A stretch of 64,000 nucleotides of DNA, from contig NC_079491.1 in assembly GCF_020520425.1 (NCBI RefSeq), positions 22,311,449 to 22,375,448 on the forward strand, read 5' to 3'. Shown here in pieces: positions 37,034 through 49,600 of this stretch. The notes beneath the pieces are model-generated. The model did no database searches, had not been told where the DNA came from, and worked only from the letters and a program-made list of their open reading frames with translations. The stretch is from Spinacia oleracea (lineage: Eukaryota > Streptophyta > Magnoliopsida > Caryophyllales > Amaranthaceae). Each line of letters opens with the position of its first letter. The stretch's first letter is position 1. The translations under genes and the position numbers were made by a program.

Positions 37034-37302
37034 CCCCTCTGTCATGGAATACTCGCATAATTTTGAATGGACATGTATGTCATTACATAATTTTGATCAC
37101 CAAATAATATATGTAATTACATATTGTAAAAACTTATAAAATATTAATATTTTGAAAATACATATTAAGATGAAACCAACAATATAGTACGGAGTATACA
37201 CTAACATTTATTTTCATATACTAGAAATAAAATAGGGTCAAAATGAATTATGTGAATATTGCAAAAAGTCAAAACAGTGCGAGTATTCCGAAATAGGGAA
37301 AG
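37034..37302. mobile_element. Stowaway-like MITE, diverged relative of 10,991
   Basis: Flanked by TA (37,032-37,033 and 37,303-37,304). The left end reads CCCCTCTGTCATGGAATACT and the inverted right end CTTTCCCTATTTCGGAATAC, both followed by CTCGCA. The interior shares an AT-rich block with the element at 10,991 in opposite orientation. Confidence 0.7.
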
Positions 37303-37449
37303 TATTTTATTATTCAAAATAAGTTAGAAAATCTTTAAGTTTACGTACGTAAATCATGTCAACGATGGTTGGTGTATCCTGTACAATATTTGTTTAAGTG
37401 GAAAAAATAAATTCATTTGCATCTGTCAAAATTGTAAAAAGGTATCATT

Positions 37450-37770
37450 GCAAACTAAATATATTCCATATAAAATCATTTCACAAAGATTTTTACACTT
37501 ATGTTTTAATCTATTTCATATTGTTTTTTACATTGTGTATTATACTATTTTTGACATGAAAACGTACTATTTACCCCCCTTAACCTACAAATTTACATCT
37601 TTCCACACACTTTTTGTTTTTATTTTATTTTTTTCTTATATCCACCCACCTCTTTATGCACATACTCTCTTCTAATGTACCCATATTTTATTATATCACC
37701 CAACTTTTTACACAGTTTCTCTCATTTATCTTAATATTTTAACAGAATAACCGTAAAAAATATTCATATA
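37450..37770. mobile_element. MITE-like repeat, family C, partial
   Basis: It shares blocks with 39,052-39,310 and 50,270-50,630: a start like TTTTTACACTTATGTTTTAA, a CTTAACCTACAAATTTACAT block and a TATCTTAATATTTT segment before the end. Ends are too eroded to fix a duplication. Confidence 0.45.
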
Positions 37771-38581
37771 AAATATCACACACACGTCATATGCATAAAC
37801 AACACGTAGTACACTAGAATGTGAATATATGAGCTCCGAATATAGGGATATTTCTTCAATTTGTCATCATTTGTAAAGTCAAACAGACCAACCATTCTTT
37901 GTTACAGATACAGATAGGAAAGACTAAAATTGAAGATCCCTATTTTAGGAATTTACCTGACCCATTCAATTCCATCTCTATCACTATCATAATGGATACT
38001 ACTCGTGTAGTAATTAATTACTTATATTTACTTATTTAGTTGGGACTTCATCCAGAAAAATATGTTTGTGAGAAAATTGATTAAAAGGTTAAAAACTACT
38101 TCGTATTATTCTTTTTGTCTTCAAATTTTTTGTTAACATCAGAAAACGTATAAGAAAGAGAAGAATTAGGAAAGCTGATCTAAACTAGTAGTAAAGCTAA
38201 TAATGCCATAAAATAAGGTTTTTTTTTTTTTTTTTTGAAAGGTGCCATAAAATAAGTTCAAAAATATATACTTGGTGTTTTAAGTTATTAATGGGTTAAA
38301 ATATAATCATTTTTAATAAATATGCAAATTATTGATAGTACTCATGTGGTTAGGGGCGGCCTACATTATGATAAGATCACATCCAAAAGTATACTTCCTA
38401 AACATTTATATTATATTGCTACCCTGTTTTTGTGTGTGTGGAGGGTGTCTTAATTTGTAGTCTTTTTTAGGTAGTATATATGCATAAAATATATTGTCAC
38501 ACCACATTTAAAATCTTGGATCGACCCCAAAATATTGATAGGCCAATTCTATTCGATAAGCCTAGCTATTTGTGAAATTAA

Positions 38582-38772
38582 ACGGCCTTGCATGTTTTTT
38601 ATTTGGTATTAGCACTCGGTTTACCCTTTAATCCGGATTTGGGGCGAGTTTTGGGTGGATAGGTTCCAATCTCCTCCTAATTATTGTTGCGGGGGGATTG
38701 AACACGAGTCCTCCCTACCAAGTTTAGCCACAATCACCACTTAACCAACAGGCAATTTGTTACGGCCTTGCA
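38582..38772 (-). mobile_element. tRNA-derived SINE, family A, with 11-bp TSD
   Basis: The SINE proper is 38,593-38,761 on the minus strand. Its head TTGGTTAAGTGGTGATTG and B-box-like CGTGTTCAATCC, and its tail with ATCCGGATTAAAGGGT, match the SINE at 5,687-5,850. The poly(A) is the poly(T) at 38,595-38,600 on the plus strand. ACGGCCTTGCA flanks it on both sides. Confidence 0.85.
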
Positions 38773-39006
38773 ATATATTTAATGTATATCAGGATAACTT
38801 TTACCCACTTTTTGGTAACTTTTAATCCACTTTGATTTACTTTTATATTGTAATATTTTATTTATGGATAAACATTTTGAAGGGTTACATAGTTACGTGT
38901 ATGCATTATTAGTGATTTGAAGGATATTTTTTATTAAAGTGGAAAATTTTATCATTAAAAAATAGATAACTTTCACATTATACTAGAGTAATATTTATTG
39001 TAGACC
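38773..39006. mobile_element. Eroded copy of the palindrome-ended MITE at 53,341
   Basis: The interior (GATAACTTTTACCCACTTTT, then TTTATATTGTAATATT, GGATAAACATTTTGAAGGGT, TGCATTATTAGTGATTTGA, AAAAATAGATAACTTTCACA) aligns along its length with 53,367-53,600. The ends (TGCAATATATTTAATG; TAATATTTATTGTAGACC) are worn versions of the palindromes there. Confidence 0.6.
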
Positions 39007-39051
39007 ATTCTAAAATAAGAATTTGTGAACCCACTTTACTTCATAGTTCAT

Positions 39052-40060
39052 ACTACATCCGTTTGAAAATGATTTTTACACTTTCCATTTTAGTTCGTTT
39101 CATAATTCTTTACACTTTTTTTATTCTATTTTTGGATATGAAAATGTACCATCTTATCCTCCTTACTCCACAAATTTATATATTTTCATTCACTTTCTCT
39201 TATTTTATCCATATTTTATTCTACTCACCCACCTTTTACATACTTTGTCTAATTTGTCTTAATATTTGTGCAAATAATAATAGTAGAATGGTTAGGATCG
39301 GAGAAAGTGAATGAGCTTTTTGGGGTGAATTAGAAATTGTGAGTAATTTACCCCACAAATTTATATATTTTCATTCACTTTCTCTTATTGGGAGTGTTTG
39401 GTTAAGAGAGGATTGGAAGAGAGTTTTGGGGTGAAAAGGCCAATTTTAAAAAAGCTCAATATAGGAGCTTTTTGCAACTAGAGGTTTGAGAAAGTGGATG
39501 AAAATTACAATTCTGTCCTACTATTGTCTATCATTACAACCACTATCAACCTTGGTACCCTACATATTTTTCTCCTAAAAACATTACTCACACTTTCTTT
39601 TTCATTTCATCATATTTACTAGATTTGTTTTTTGTTGTAATAAATTTTATATTAGTACTTTGAAGCAATTGAAGTATATTGCAATCATGCTTAAAATTTC
39701 ATTAGTAATATTTATCTAATTGGAAAATATATATTATTAAAAAAATTAAATAAAGAATAATTTTTTAAAAAAAATTATTTTATTTAATCAATGTTTATTA
39801 GAAAAATATAGAGAGAAAAAATTAACACAATAAAATATTGTCTAATATTAATAAGAAACAAAGTATGTCAATGTCTTTAATGGTCATTTTACATATTAAA
39901 CAGCCAACAGCTATCAGCTAATTTACCAAACACTTTTACACAAACAACTAATGCAACCAGCTATAGTCAAATCAGCTAATGCAAACCGCTAACAGCTAGT
40001 CAAACCAGCTATCAGCTAACAGCTCCTAACCAAACAGGGTCATTATAAAACGGAGGTAGT
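39052..40060. mobile_element. Family C MITE pair with a nested hAT-like MITE
   Basis: 39,052-39,310 is one family C element (starts TCCGTTTGAAAATGATTTTT; ends GGATCGGAGAAAGT). A second partial copy begins at about 39,350. It repeats the 36 bp ending TTTTCATTCACTTTCTCTT, is interrupted after CTCTTATT (39,390) by a hAT-like MITE (GAGTGTTTGGTTAAGAG ... CTCCTAACCAAACAGGG, about 39,390-40,039), and resumes with TCATTATAAAACGGAGG. A hAT MITE with similar ends is at about 59,915-60,370 in the opposite orientation. Confidence 0.6.
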
Positions 40061-40123
40061 AATATACTTTAGCAACAAAAGTATAACTTGGAGTTAATAA
40101 ACTATGTGGACCAAATTTATTCT

Positions 40124-40255
40124 TTCTTTTTTTGTGTGCGAATAAGCTACGTACGTACAAGCGCAATTTCAATTACAAATGAGGCGACTGGCCGGGAATT
40201 TGAATTTGTAACCTATCATATACAGATCCTCAATTTTAGTACAACAAAAACTTCA
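40124..40255 (-). mobile_element. Degraded SINE, family B
   Basis: On the minus strand it has a worn head and the sequence TTACAAATTCAAATTC in place of the B box, then AATTGAAATTGCGC and a tail like AGCTTATTCGCAC followed by A-rich sequence. It resembles 42,968-43,098 but is heavily mutated. Confidence 0.45.
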
Positions 40256-40617
40256 TGAATCGTTGGCTCATTAACCAATAGTAGATGTGAAATTATTTGA
40301 TTAAAGATTTTCCAAAAACTTTTGTGTGCCCCCGATCTACAGTATTTTATTGTACATCCAACCTAGCGCATAAAAAATGAAAAATATAACTCGTTCAAGG
40401 TAAAAAGTGACCCAGACCAAACATAAAAGTGATCCCGATCGAAAATATAAGTGACCTTATTCAAGGACTAAAGTTACCTTACTCAATGATAAATGTGACC
40501 CTAACCAATTAAAAAGTGACCCTAACAACAAACAATGAAGTAACCATAATCAAGAGTGATATGTTTGTTACAAGTTATAGCTATGACCAATACAACACCA
40601 ACAATGATAATACACAA

Positions 40618-40702
40618 GTGTAATATAGGTAGTAGGCTTGTGGGGCTTGAACTCACATATGTACAATATTGTATGTTGCTCTACAATTTGAGCTAAGGGA
40701 AC
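40618..40702 (-). repeat. tRNA-like fragment
   Basis: The minus strand reads CCCTTAGCTCAAATTGTAGA and later GTGAGTTCAAGCCCCAC, spaced like tRNA A and B boxes. The 5' and 3' acceptor arms do not pair convincingly, so I treat it as a SINE head or tRNA pseudogene rather than a working tRNA. Confidence 0.35.
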
Positions 40703-41314
40703 TTATAACTACAATAAAGGAAACTAATAAAATCAATAAGGGTAACTTTACGAACAGAACAAATGTGGATAACCTTCCTCTTATAGCCGCCACACAATAA
40801 ATTATCGTAAATCGGCCTTTCTGAAAAGTTTGTGAAGATTTTCTGGTTAAAATTAATTACTTCCCCAACACAATTTCTCCAAAACTTGATAAATAGTTGA
40901 CCATAGTAGTAGAAATACATAATGACTACATAACATAATTACATATAGCACTAATTATAATAATGGTAACTACTACCAAATTTAAATGGCCTTAATTCCC
41001 TGCAAGCTATTGATTATTAATTATTATAGTTGATGGAAACAAATACAAAATTTTATACCACAAACATATTTGCCGACTTTAATGTATAACCTACTTATAT
41101 ACATTATATCTACTCCACAAACTTCACATTTTGGATCTTGCATGTCTTATTATTAATTCTCTCTCCAAACTCGATCATCTCCATTTATACAAACTAAAAC
41201 TATATTATTATATTTCATGTCAACGTAAAATTATATATTACTACGTAGTTAGCTAATATATATATATATATATATTGACGTTGATAATAGAAATAAAAGT
41301 AATATAACAAAACA
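40703..41314 (+). promoter_or_regulatory. Upstream region of the WRKY gene
   Basis: AT-rich sequence with a (TA)n run at about 41,257-41,275. Directly after it is TTGACGTTG, which contains the W-box core TTGAC about 40 bp before the start codon. W-boxes are bound by WRKY proteins, so autoregulation is possible but not shown. Confidence 0.35.
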
Positions 41315-44300
41315 ATGAATGAGGTTATTAGCTCAACATTGCCTTCTTATTTTGATGAATGGGTCGAGGATGATATCGACCTACTACAAGATGTTCTCAA
41401 ACACGCCGGACAACCACTTCCTGACTGTTGGTTGTCGGCTACTATGCCGGACACCGTAATAGATGACCGACTATTGATTAGCTCCGCCTCATCGTCGTCT
41501 TCATCGTCGTCTGATCAAAGCAACAATAATAATGATAATGATTTGCAAATTCCGGTGAACCACCAGAAAGTGTTGACTGTTTATTCAGGGCCTACACTTT
41601 TAGATATTGAGAAAGCTCTCTCACTCCCCACGCCTAATTCACTTCCTAAACAACTCTTACATTCCAGGTTCGTCATTCTTTTTCTAGCCATTTAGTTTAT
41701 ATATATAATTATATTGCACTTTAAACTGTTTTTTTCCCCTACTTTTATGAATAAGGCATCTTAGAATTTAGAAATAGTGTAAGTAATACTTCCTCCTCCG
41801 TTCTTTTTAGTTGACACGTTATCACTTTTTACATTACTCATATACTCTATTTTGACTATTTTTATGATTTATATTTAGGAAAAATTATAGTCATGTCAGG
41901 ATAGATATGTACTACGTATTTTGTTAGGTTCACTCATTAAATGTCTTTCAAAACATAATATGAATTTCTGAATTTTACCATGTACGGAGTACTATGTAGT
42001 ATCTTTTTTAGGGAGAAAATTAAGGAGAATTAAACGTGTCAAAATATATGAAAATTTGTATTGTTATAATTGAGTCATGTAGTTTTTCATGGTTTCCTTT
42101 CAAATCAACATGAAAAACTCTGAAAACTAGCTAGGGAAGTCTAACTTTTTTATTATTATTTTCAAAAGTTTTACTTATTAAACTAACCTGGAAATTAAAG
42201 TAGGAGTATAATATTTGCTTTTCAATAATTTTTCTCGTTAAAGAAGTGAAATCTCCCCTACTACATAATTTTTTAATTTTGTTTTTCCACATATTTCTCC
42301 AATAATCAATTTCAAAAAACAAGGTGTTAGTGCCTTAAATTTGGGTATTGTCTTTTATCATATATTGTACCCTCTTTAATTTGTGGTTTCAAATATGGTT
42401 TTGTAAAAGGACTTTCCATTCGTTGGATTTATTGGATAATTCTTAAGTAATATGTTTGTTGGACTTTAAATACTACTTTTACAAAGAAATCCAAAATTTA
42501 CATATATAAAAAAAAAAAAACTCGTGAATTGAATTTGATTCTTAAGTAATTGACGTGACATCCTCCTTAGCACCTAGTGTAACTACATCCCAACTTGCCA
42601 CCCATTTTGTCCTCTTTATCTCACAAATTTCGACCACAACCACCTCCCATCTCACCCTTTCCACAACATAAATCACCCCGGCACCAGTGCACCGCCCTCA
42701 TCGACCACTTGACATTATTTAGGTTTTTATTATATGTATCGATTTAACTGTCTTGTATTTCAAGTTTAAGAATCCACGTGATAAAATTTCTTGATTCGCC
42801 ACTGCATCATTTGGTTGGTACGTAAGTCCACACTATACATAAACTGTGGAGTTGTATGGTGGCTTGATTTTATATACGGAGTAGATTGTTAGGGTCCAAT
42901 TTAGAGTGAGGGAAAGGGATAGGTAGTGATCTGGGACTATATATTGGAAATTGATGAAGTATATTGGTTTTTTTTTTTTTTTTTGGTGCGAATGAGCCAC
43001 TAGGGCAATATAAATTACAAATGGGGCGGGGGGATTCGAATCTGAGACCTATTGTACACAGACCCTCAATCTTAACCACTAGGCCAAGACATCATCGGTT
43101 GATGAAGTATATTGGTGGCCATATGTCATGATCACCATTTATGGAACTTTACAAATTTTACCTTTTTGACGTGCATGCGTTCATGTGTGCAACCTTCTCT
43201 CTTTCGTTAATGCAGACGCCTAAAAAATAAATTCCAAACAAAAAGCTAATTAAGTTACGTTTGGTACGTCTAAATTTTTTTAAGTCATTGATTTTAAATG
43301 TTTATGAACTTGAAAGTTTTATCCGTTTATTCATTTTGAAATCTCGCCAAAAAATAGTGGAGACTATTTTTTTTGGAGTTTTCATAATATTAAGCCACAT
43401 CTGTTATTATTTTTGGGTTACAGTTTTGACTTTTCCCTTTTTAAAAAAAATTGTAGGCCATATTCGGTATCATTTTGTTTGTTTTCAGATTTTAGTTTTC
43501 AATTTCCAAAATCAACATAATTACTATACATGTATTATTGTTTTGTACGTAGTTTATGATCAAATCTAAATCATATGAATTTCAAAATCATAAAACATAA
43601 AGGCCCGGGAAAAAATATTAACAGGGATGCTAAATAGTATTCTGTACTCACTTTTTATGTTTTCTATAAAACAAAAATGATACAGAACGAACCCTTAAAA
43701 ACAAAAAAGTTATTCCGTATTTGATTTCACCGCACATTTGATATAAGCTTCCTCGACGCAATCCGAAAGTGGTTTACCCAACATTTTAAAAGACAGCAAT
43801 GCTTTGTCGAATTTGTTAACATCATCTGTAATTATTGGACCATTCTCTCAAAAAAGATTAAATACGGAGTATACGTACATTATTAATTGGACCACGTTAA
43901 ATTTAATAAAATGGGGAACATATGCTTCAAAATAGCTAGGTTCCCAACTTTTAGGAATTAGAGCAACTCTATTAGTTAAAAAAGATTTGCTAACAAAAAT
44001 ATATAAATATGTGAGCATGTAGCTAACCATTGATATATCAATGACATAAGCAACTCTTTTGAGTAGATAGCTCACGAAATAAGAATAGAAAAAGGTAAAT
44101 AAATAAAATTGTATATTAAACAAAATATTGTAGCTAACCAATAGGTAAATTTGTAGATTAAAACCACTAACTGTAGCTAGAAATTTAATGTGACAATTTT
44201 AGCTACACCACCTTTGTCGTTAACCAATGAAGTTGCTCTTAATTAATTCATTATTATCAACTTTATGTTTGAATGATCAAATATTTGAGGAAATTTAAAT

Positions 44301-46590
44301 GATCAAATTTAAACCAATGCAGCTAAATAACAATTCTGATTATGACTTGGAATCATCTACCCTTTTTTTCCCCTCCTCCTTATTATTATTACTAGTTTAA
44401 GGCCCGTGCAACGCACGGCTACTACTAAAATAATTTATTATTTTAATAGTAACTAAAAGATTTGTGATATTAAGAAAATATGAGAGTAAAAAGGATATAT
44501 GAAAAAGTATAAATTCAAAGTTGTGTAAAAAAAATATTCAAATGAACTAAATTTGCATATTACTATGTAAAGTTAAAAATTATAGTCGTTTGCTTGTATG
44601 TAGAACGATCTAACAACGTTAACCAAACCCGAATGACTCAAGACTAATTTTCGAAAAGACCCGAGCATAACCAAGTTAGTCAAATACAACATATTTTGAA
44701 TTGAGTAAAATCTTGATAAATAAACTTATATGTTAGTCTACTTACCATGTATTATTATTATTATTTTAATTAACATTCTTACTTACCAGTTACCATGTAT
44801 TATATTATTAATAGTAGACTAACATTAGAAGTTCATTTATCAATATTTTTTATATTTCTTATCAGATTAAAAAGTTATAATAATACATAAATAAAATTAT
44901 ATCATAAAGGAAAAAATAATATTGATTTAGCTTTCCTCCAATGATATATTATGCATTATACATCTATGGTAATTAAAATATATTTTTATCTTAGTTTCCT
45001 AAAAAAACGTAATGTAATTTATTTATTTTAAATTAAAAAATGAAAAAAACATTTTGGCGGGAAAAAATCGCACCAGGAAATGACACATGTCATTCCTGAT
45101 GTCTCTTTTAGTATATAGTAATAGATAGATTATTATTATATTTTTTTTTTTTTTTTGAGGGAATTATTATTATTATTATTATTGCACATGTGGCTCTCTC
45201 TAAAGAGGCGCACGCGTAAGAAATACAACCAATCCCAATTGCAGTACTTACTGAATATAATTAAGCTGATTTTATAATTGAGTTAACAAGATGAGGCTGA
45301 TATTTGTACATGCAGCGTGGTGTTAGAAAAAGAGTTGAGCAAAACCGATAATAAATATACCTTAAAAATCAAAAGCAGTAACACTGGAATGGCTGATGAT
45401 GGCTACAAATGGAGAAAGTATGGCCAAAAACTTATCAAGAACAGCCCTAATCCCAGGTATCCTACTCTCCTTTAATCATTAACCATTCAACTATTAATGT
45501 ATTGGTCTAGTGGTTAATATTGTACATGGACCTGTGTACAATAGGTTTCGAATTCGAATTCCACTTTCCTTATTTATAATTTACATAGCCTTTCTGACTC
45601 ATTCGCAATAAAAAAAAAAAAGTAAAAAAAAGAAAAGAAAATCAATAGCTACTCCGTATTCTTGGCCATAAATTTTAGTCACTAGCTCCTCCTTTCAATT
45701 TTTTTTTTTTTTGTTTGAAAGAGAGAAGAACCCGAGTGCAATGAAAATCGGGTGCCCAAGTGGGCTTCAATTTTATTATATTTATCTTTATATCTCTTTT
45801 TCCCATGCGCTTGCATTTAGTCCGTGTTATACTTTTTTTTGAAAATATAAAAAAGCACAATAATTTTATAAAAAATCACAATAATTTTTTTTCTATCTTT
45901 TCTCTGTTATTTTAATAGCTTTATGTTTGATCAAATGAATAATAATGAAAAAAAATTGTTATTATAAATTGTTACTCAAATACATAAACTAATAAGATCA
46001 AATTTTTTCTTTATAATTTTCTTTAGACTCATAAGTTGTATTGCTGGTGTGGTGGATAAAACTTTACATTAACCTGTGAGAGGTTATGAGTTCCATGATG
46101 GATAACAATATTTTTTTGTGAGAACACAATAAACAACAATTTTTGCATATAACATGCCAAGTCATCGCGACCGATGACGAGATGGATTGGATTAATTTTG
46201 AGTTTTAATGATATATATAGATGCATTTAAGTGATGAAAATTGAATCATTTAACTATTTTCCTTAGCTAATATTTGGTACAATTCCACTTGTATGGACCC
46301 GGTCCACCATAAGATTACCATGGACCAGGTTAATTAGGTAATTTTAACAGTGAGTAATTATGGAAACTGTAGGTTCTGTAAAGTAACTATATCTCCAGAA
46401 TAATAACTATGAACATAATAATGATAAGAATAACTATTCTATCCAAATAGTAACTATATCATATAGAAAAGTAATTTTAACTGTAAAACAATTACTATTA
46501 TATATTCATTCTTGCAGACAAAAAGAGTAAATTATAGAAACTATAGGTTCTGTAAAGTAACTATATTTTCAGAATAGTAACTATGAAATA

Positions 46591-46657
<67 letters not shown>

Positions 46658-49600
46658 TAGTAATTTCGATGAGAACAATTATTCTATCCAAAGATTAACT
46701 ATATTATATAGAAAAATAACTTTAGCTGTAAAACAATTACTATATTATAAAAATAAACAATATGATATAGATGGTTTAGAGGTCATATAGTAATTTTTTC
46801 TATTATATATCACATAATTACTGAAATATAAAAGAGTAACTATATCAAAGTAACAGTAATTATAACTCTTGAACAATAATAAAGAAAACATTAACTACTT
46901 GGTTAGTTGTTTTAGCTACGACATTCTAATTCTTTGCATCTATTAAATAAACCATGTTAAACTCAAATGTTTTTTGAACTAAAAAATACTAATTATCGAC
47001 ACGTCCACGTGGACCACGTCTCTTTTTTCCACCAACACATCATGTGCTTCCTCTACCACGTTCTTGGTTTCCATTGTTGTCAGGGTTTTCTTCTTCTCCT
47101 CCTGCTTTTGTTTTCCTTGCAGAATTTATTCTTTGCACGATTTCAATTTTGAGTGCATCATCTTTGTATTTCTGAATCAATAATATTTAAACTAAGTTAA
47201 TAATTTAACATTTAAATATGAAAAAATAACATAATAACTATGTAAAACGTGTAGTTTCTATTATGCATCATATAGTAACTCTTACAATTAACGATTGTAA
47301 AATACTTGCAGAATTGCATATATAGTTATTGTTATTGTTATAGTCATATAGTTACTGTCAAAATAATATAGTCACTTTTATTAATAATAACATGGAGTAC
47401 AAAGAAAGATCATTAAAAGAACATAATGATAAGATAATAACTATTAAAAATATATAGTTATTATTATACATGATATAGTAACTCTTAATATTAATGATAG
47501 TCATATACGAGCAAGGTTGTAGATATAGTTATTGTTATGATCATATAGTTGTTGTGATCATAACATAGTAACTCTTATTACTAATAACATAGAAGACAAC
47601 AAAGAACATAAAAATAACATTATAATATACACAAAAAACTATACCAAACATATAGTTACTATAATACAAGATATAATACCTATAAATATTATTGATGGTC
47701 ATTTAGTCACAGAGTTGCAGACATAGTTGATGTGATAATAATATAGTAACTCTATCCATAATACAGTAAATATATCATTAAAAATATAGAATAACATAAA
47801 AACATGCACATAACATAATAAACTAACATAGTACTTATTTCAAAAATATAGTAACTATATGAAACGTACAATAACTATTAAAGAAAATAAACATATGGTA
47901 ACAAGTCATGATAAAATAAACATAATATCTATTTCAAACATATAGTAACTATATAAATAATATAGTAACTATATAAATAATATAGTAACTATATAAATAA
48001 TATAGTAACTATTGAAGAAAATAAACATATGGTAACAAATCATGATAAAATAAACATAGTACCTATTTCAAACATATAGTAACTAATATAGTAACTATTG
48101 TACACATATAGTAACCATTATAATCACACAACAACTAGCTTAACATATAGTGACTATTATTATAATATAGTAACTATTGTACAAATATAGTAACCATTAT
48201 AATCATATAGTCACTATCTAAGAAGCAGACACAAATACACTCGAAATAACATAGTACATAATGTAATCGTATAGTAACTATTATTTATCAAAAAGTCACT
48301 ATAAACTGTTCTTAACATAGTAACTATCTTAAACACATAATTATTGTTTTAAATTTATAATAACTTTCTAAAAAATATAGTAACTATTTTAAACACATAG
48401 TTACTGTTTTAAAGTTATAGTAAATTTTTAAAAAATATAGTTACTCTAAAAACTACTACTAACATAAACACAACGAATATTCCAATGACTATTAAAAACA
48501 TTATTTCGCAACATAAATTAAAGGTAACTATATCATTTATATACTAACTATATGAAACACTAACCCTAATTTCACCCAAACAACAAACACTATTTCTACC
48601 TCTTGTGCTTTGCTGCATCAATTCTTAAAGTTCACAGCCTTTGTCTCTTTTTTCTAAATTTAAGGCATTATTTCTTCTTATACAAATGATATTGTAAAGT
48701 ATTTTTGGAGATTCGTCACTAGATAGTACAACTTTAGGACCTGGAATAACATGTGATTGATACTTCGTATTCTTTTCTTATACAAATATCAAATATATAG
48801 TAACTATATAAACCATATAGTAACTATTATTAAAATATAGTAACTATTGAACACATATAGTAACCATTATAATCATATAGTCACTATCTAAGAAGCGGAC
48901 AAATACATGCTCTAAATAACATAGTACATAATGTAATCGTATAGTAACTATTATTTATCAAAAAGTCACTATAAACTGTTCATAACATAATAACTATCTT
49001 AAACACATAGTTACTGTTTTAAACTTATAATAACTTTCTAAAAAATATAGTGACTATTTTAAACACATAGTTACTGTTTTAAAGTTATAATAACTTTTTT
49101 AAAAAATATAGTTACTCTGAAAACTACTACTAACATAAACACAACGAACATTCCAGTGACTATTAAAAACACTATTTCGCAACATAAACTAAAGGTGACT
49201 ATATCATTTATATACTAACTATGTGAAACACTAACCCTAATTTCAACAAAACAACAAACATTTCGAATCACTCAACAAAATAATAACTATTGTAGACATA
49301 TAATAACTGTTGTGCACATATAGTAACTATTAAAATAATATAGTAACTATTGTACACATATAGTAACCATTAAAATTACATAGTACCTCTTTAAACCATA
49401 TAGTTACTGTATTACTCATATAGTTACTATTTAAAATCGTGAAGTCACCGATCGAATTCGCGAAGTGAAAACGATACTTCGGTAAAACACAAACATTAAT
49501 TTCTTCAAAACAACAAATATTTTCAATTTTAAGTAAAAATAGACTTAAAATTCGTTAAAAAACAACAAACCGAGATGTGATCTCTAAAAATTCTTGCGAA

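Noticed and set aside
40618..40702. Functional tRNA gene on the minus strand
   Set aside because: A and B boxes are visible but the acceptor and anticodon stems do not pair well; a SINE head or tRNA relic is more likely.
47220..49460. CRISPR-like array (regular short repeats)
   Set aside because: Spacing is irregular, repeats are on both strands and degenerate, and the setting is a plant intron with transposon ends.
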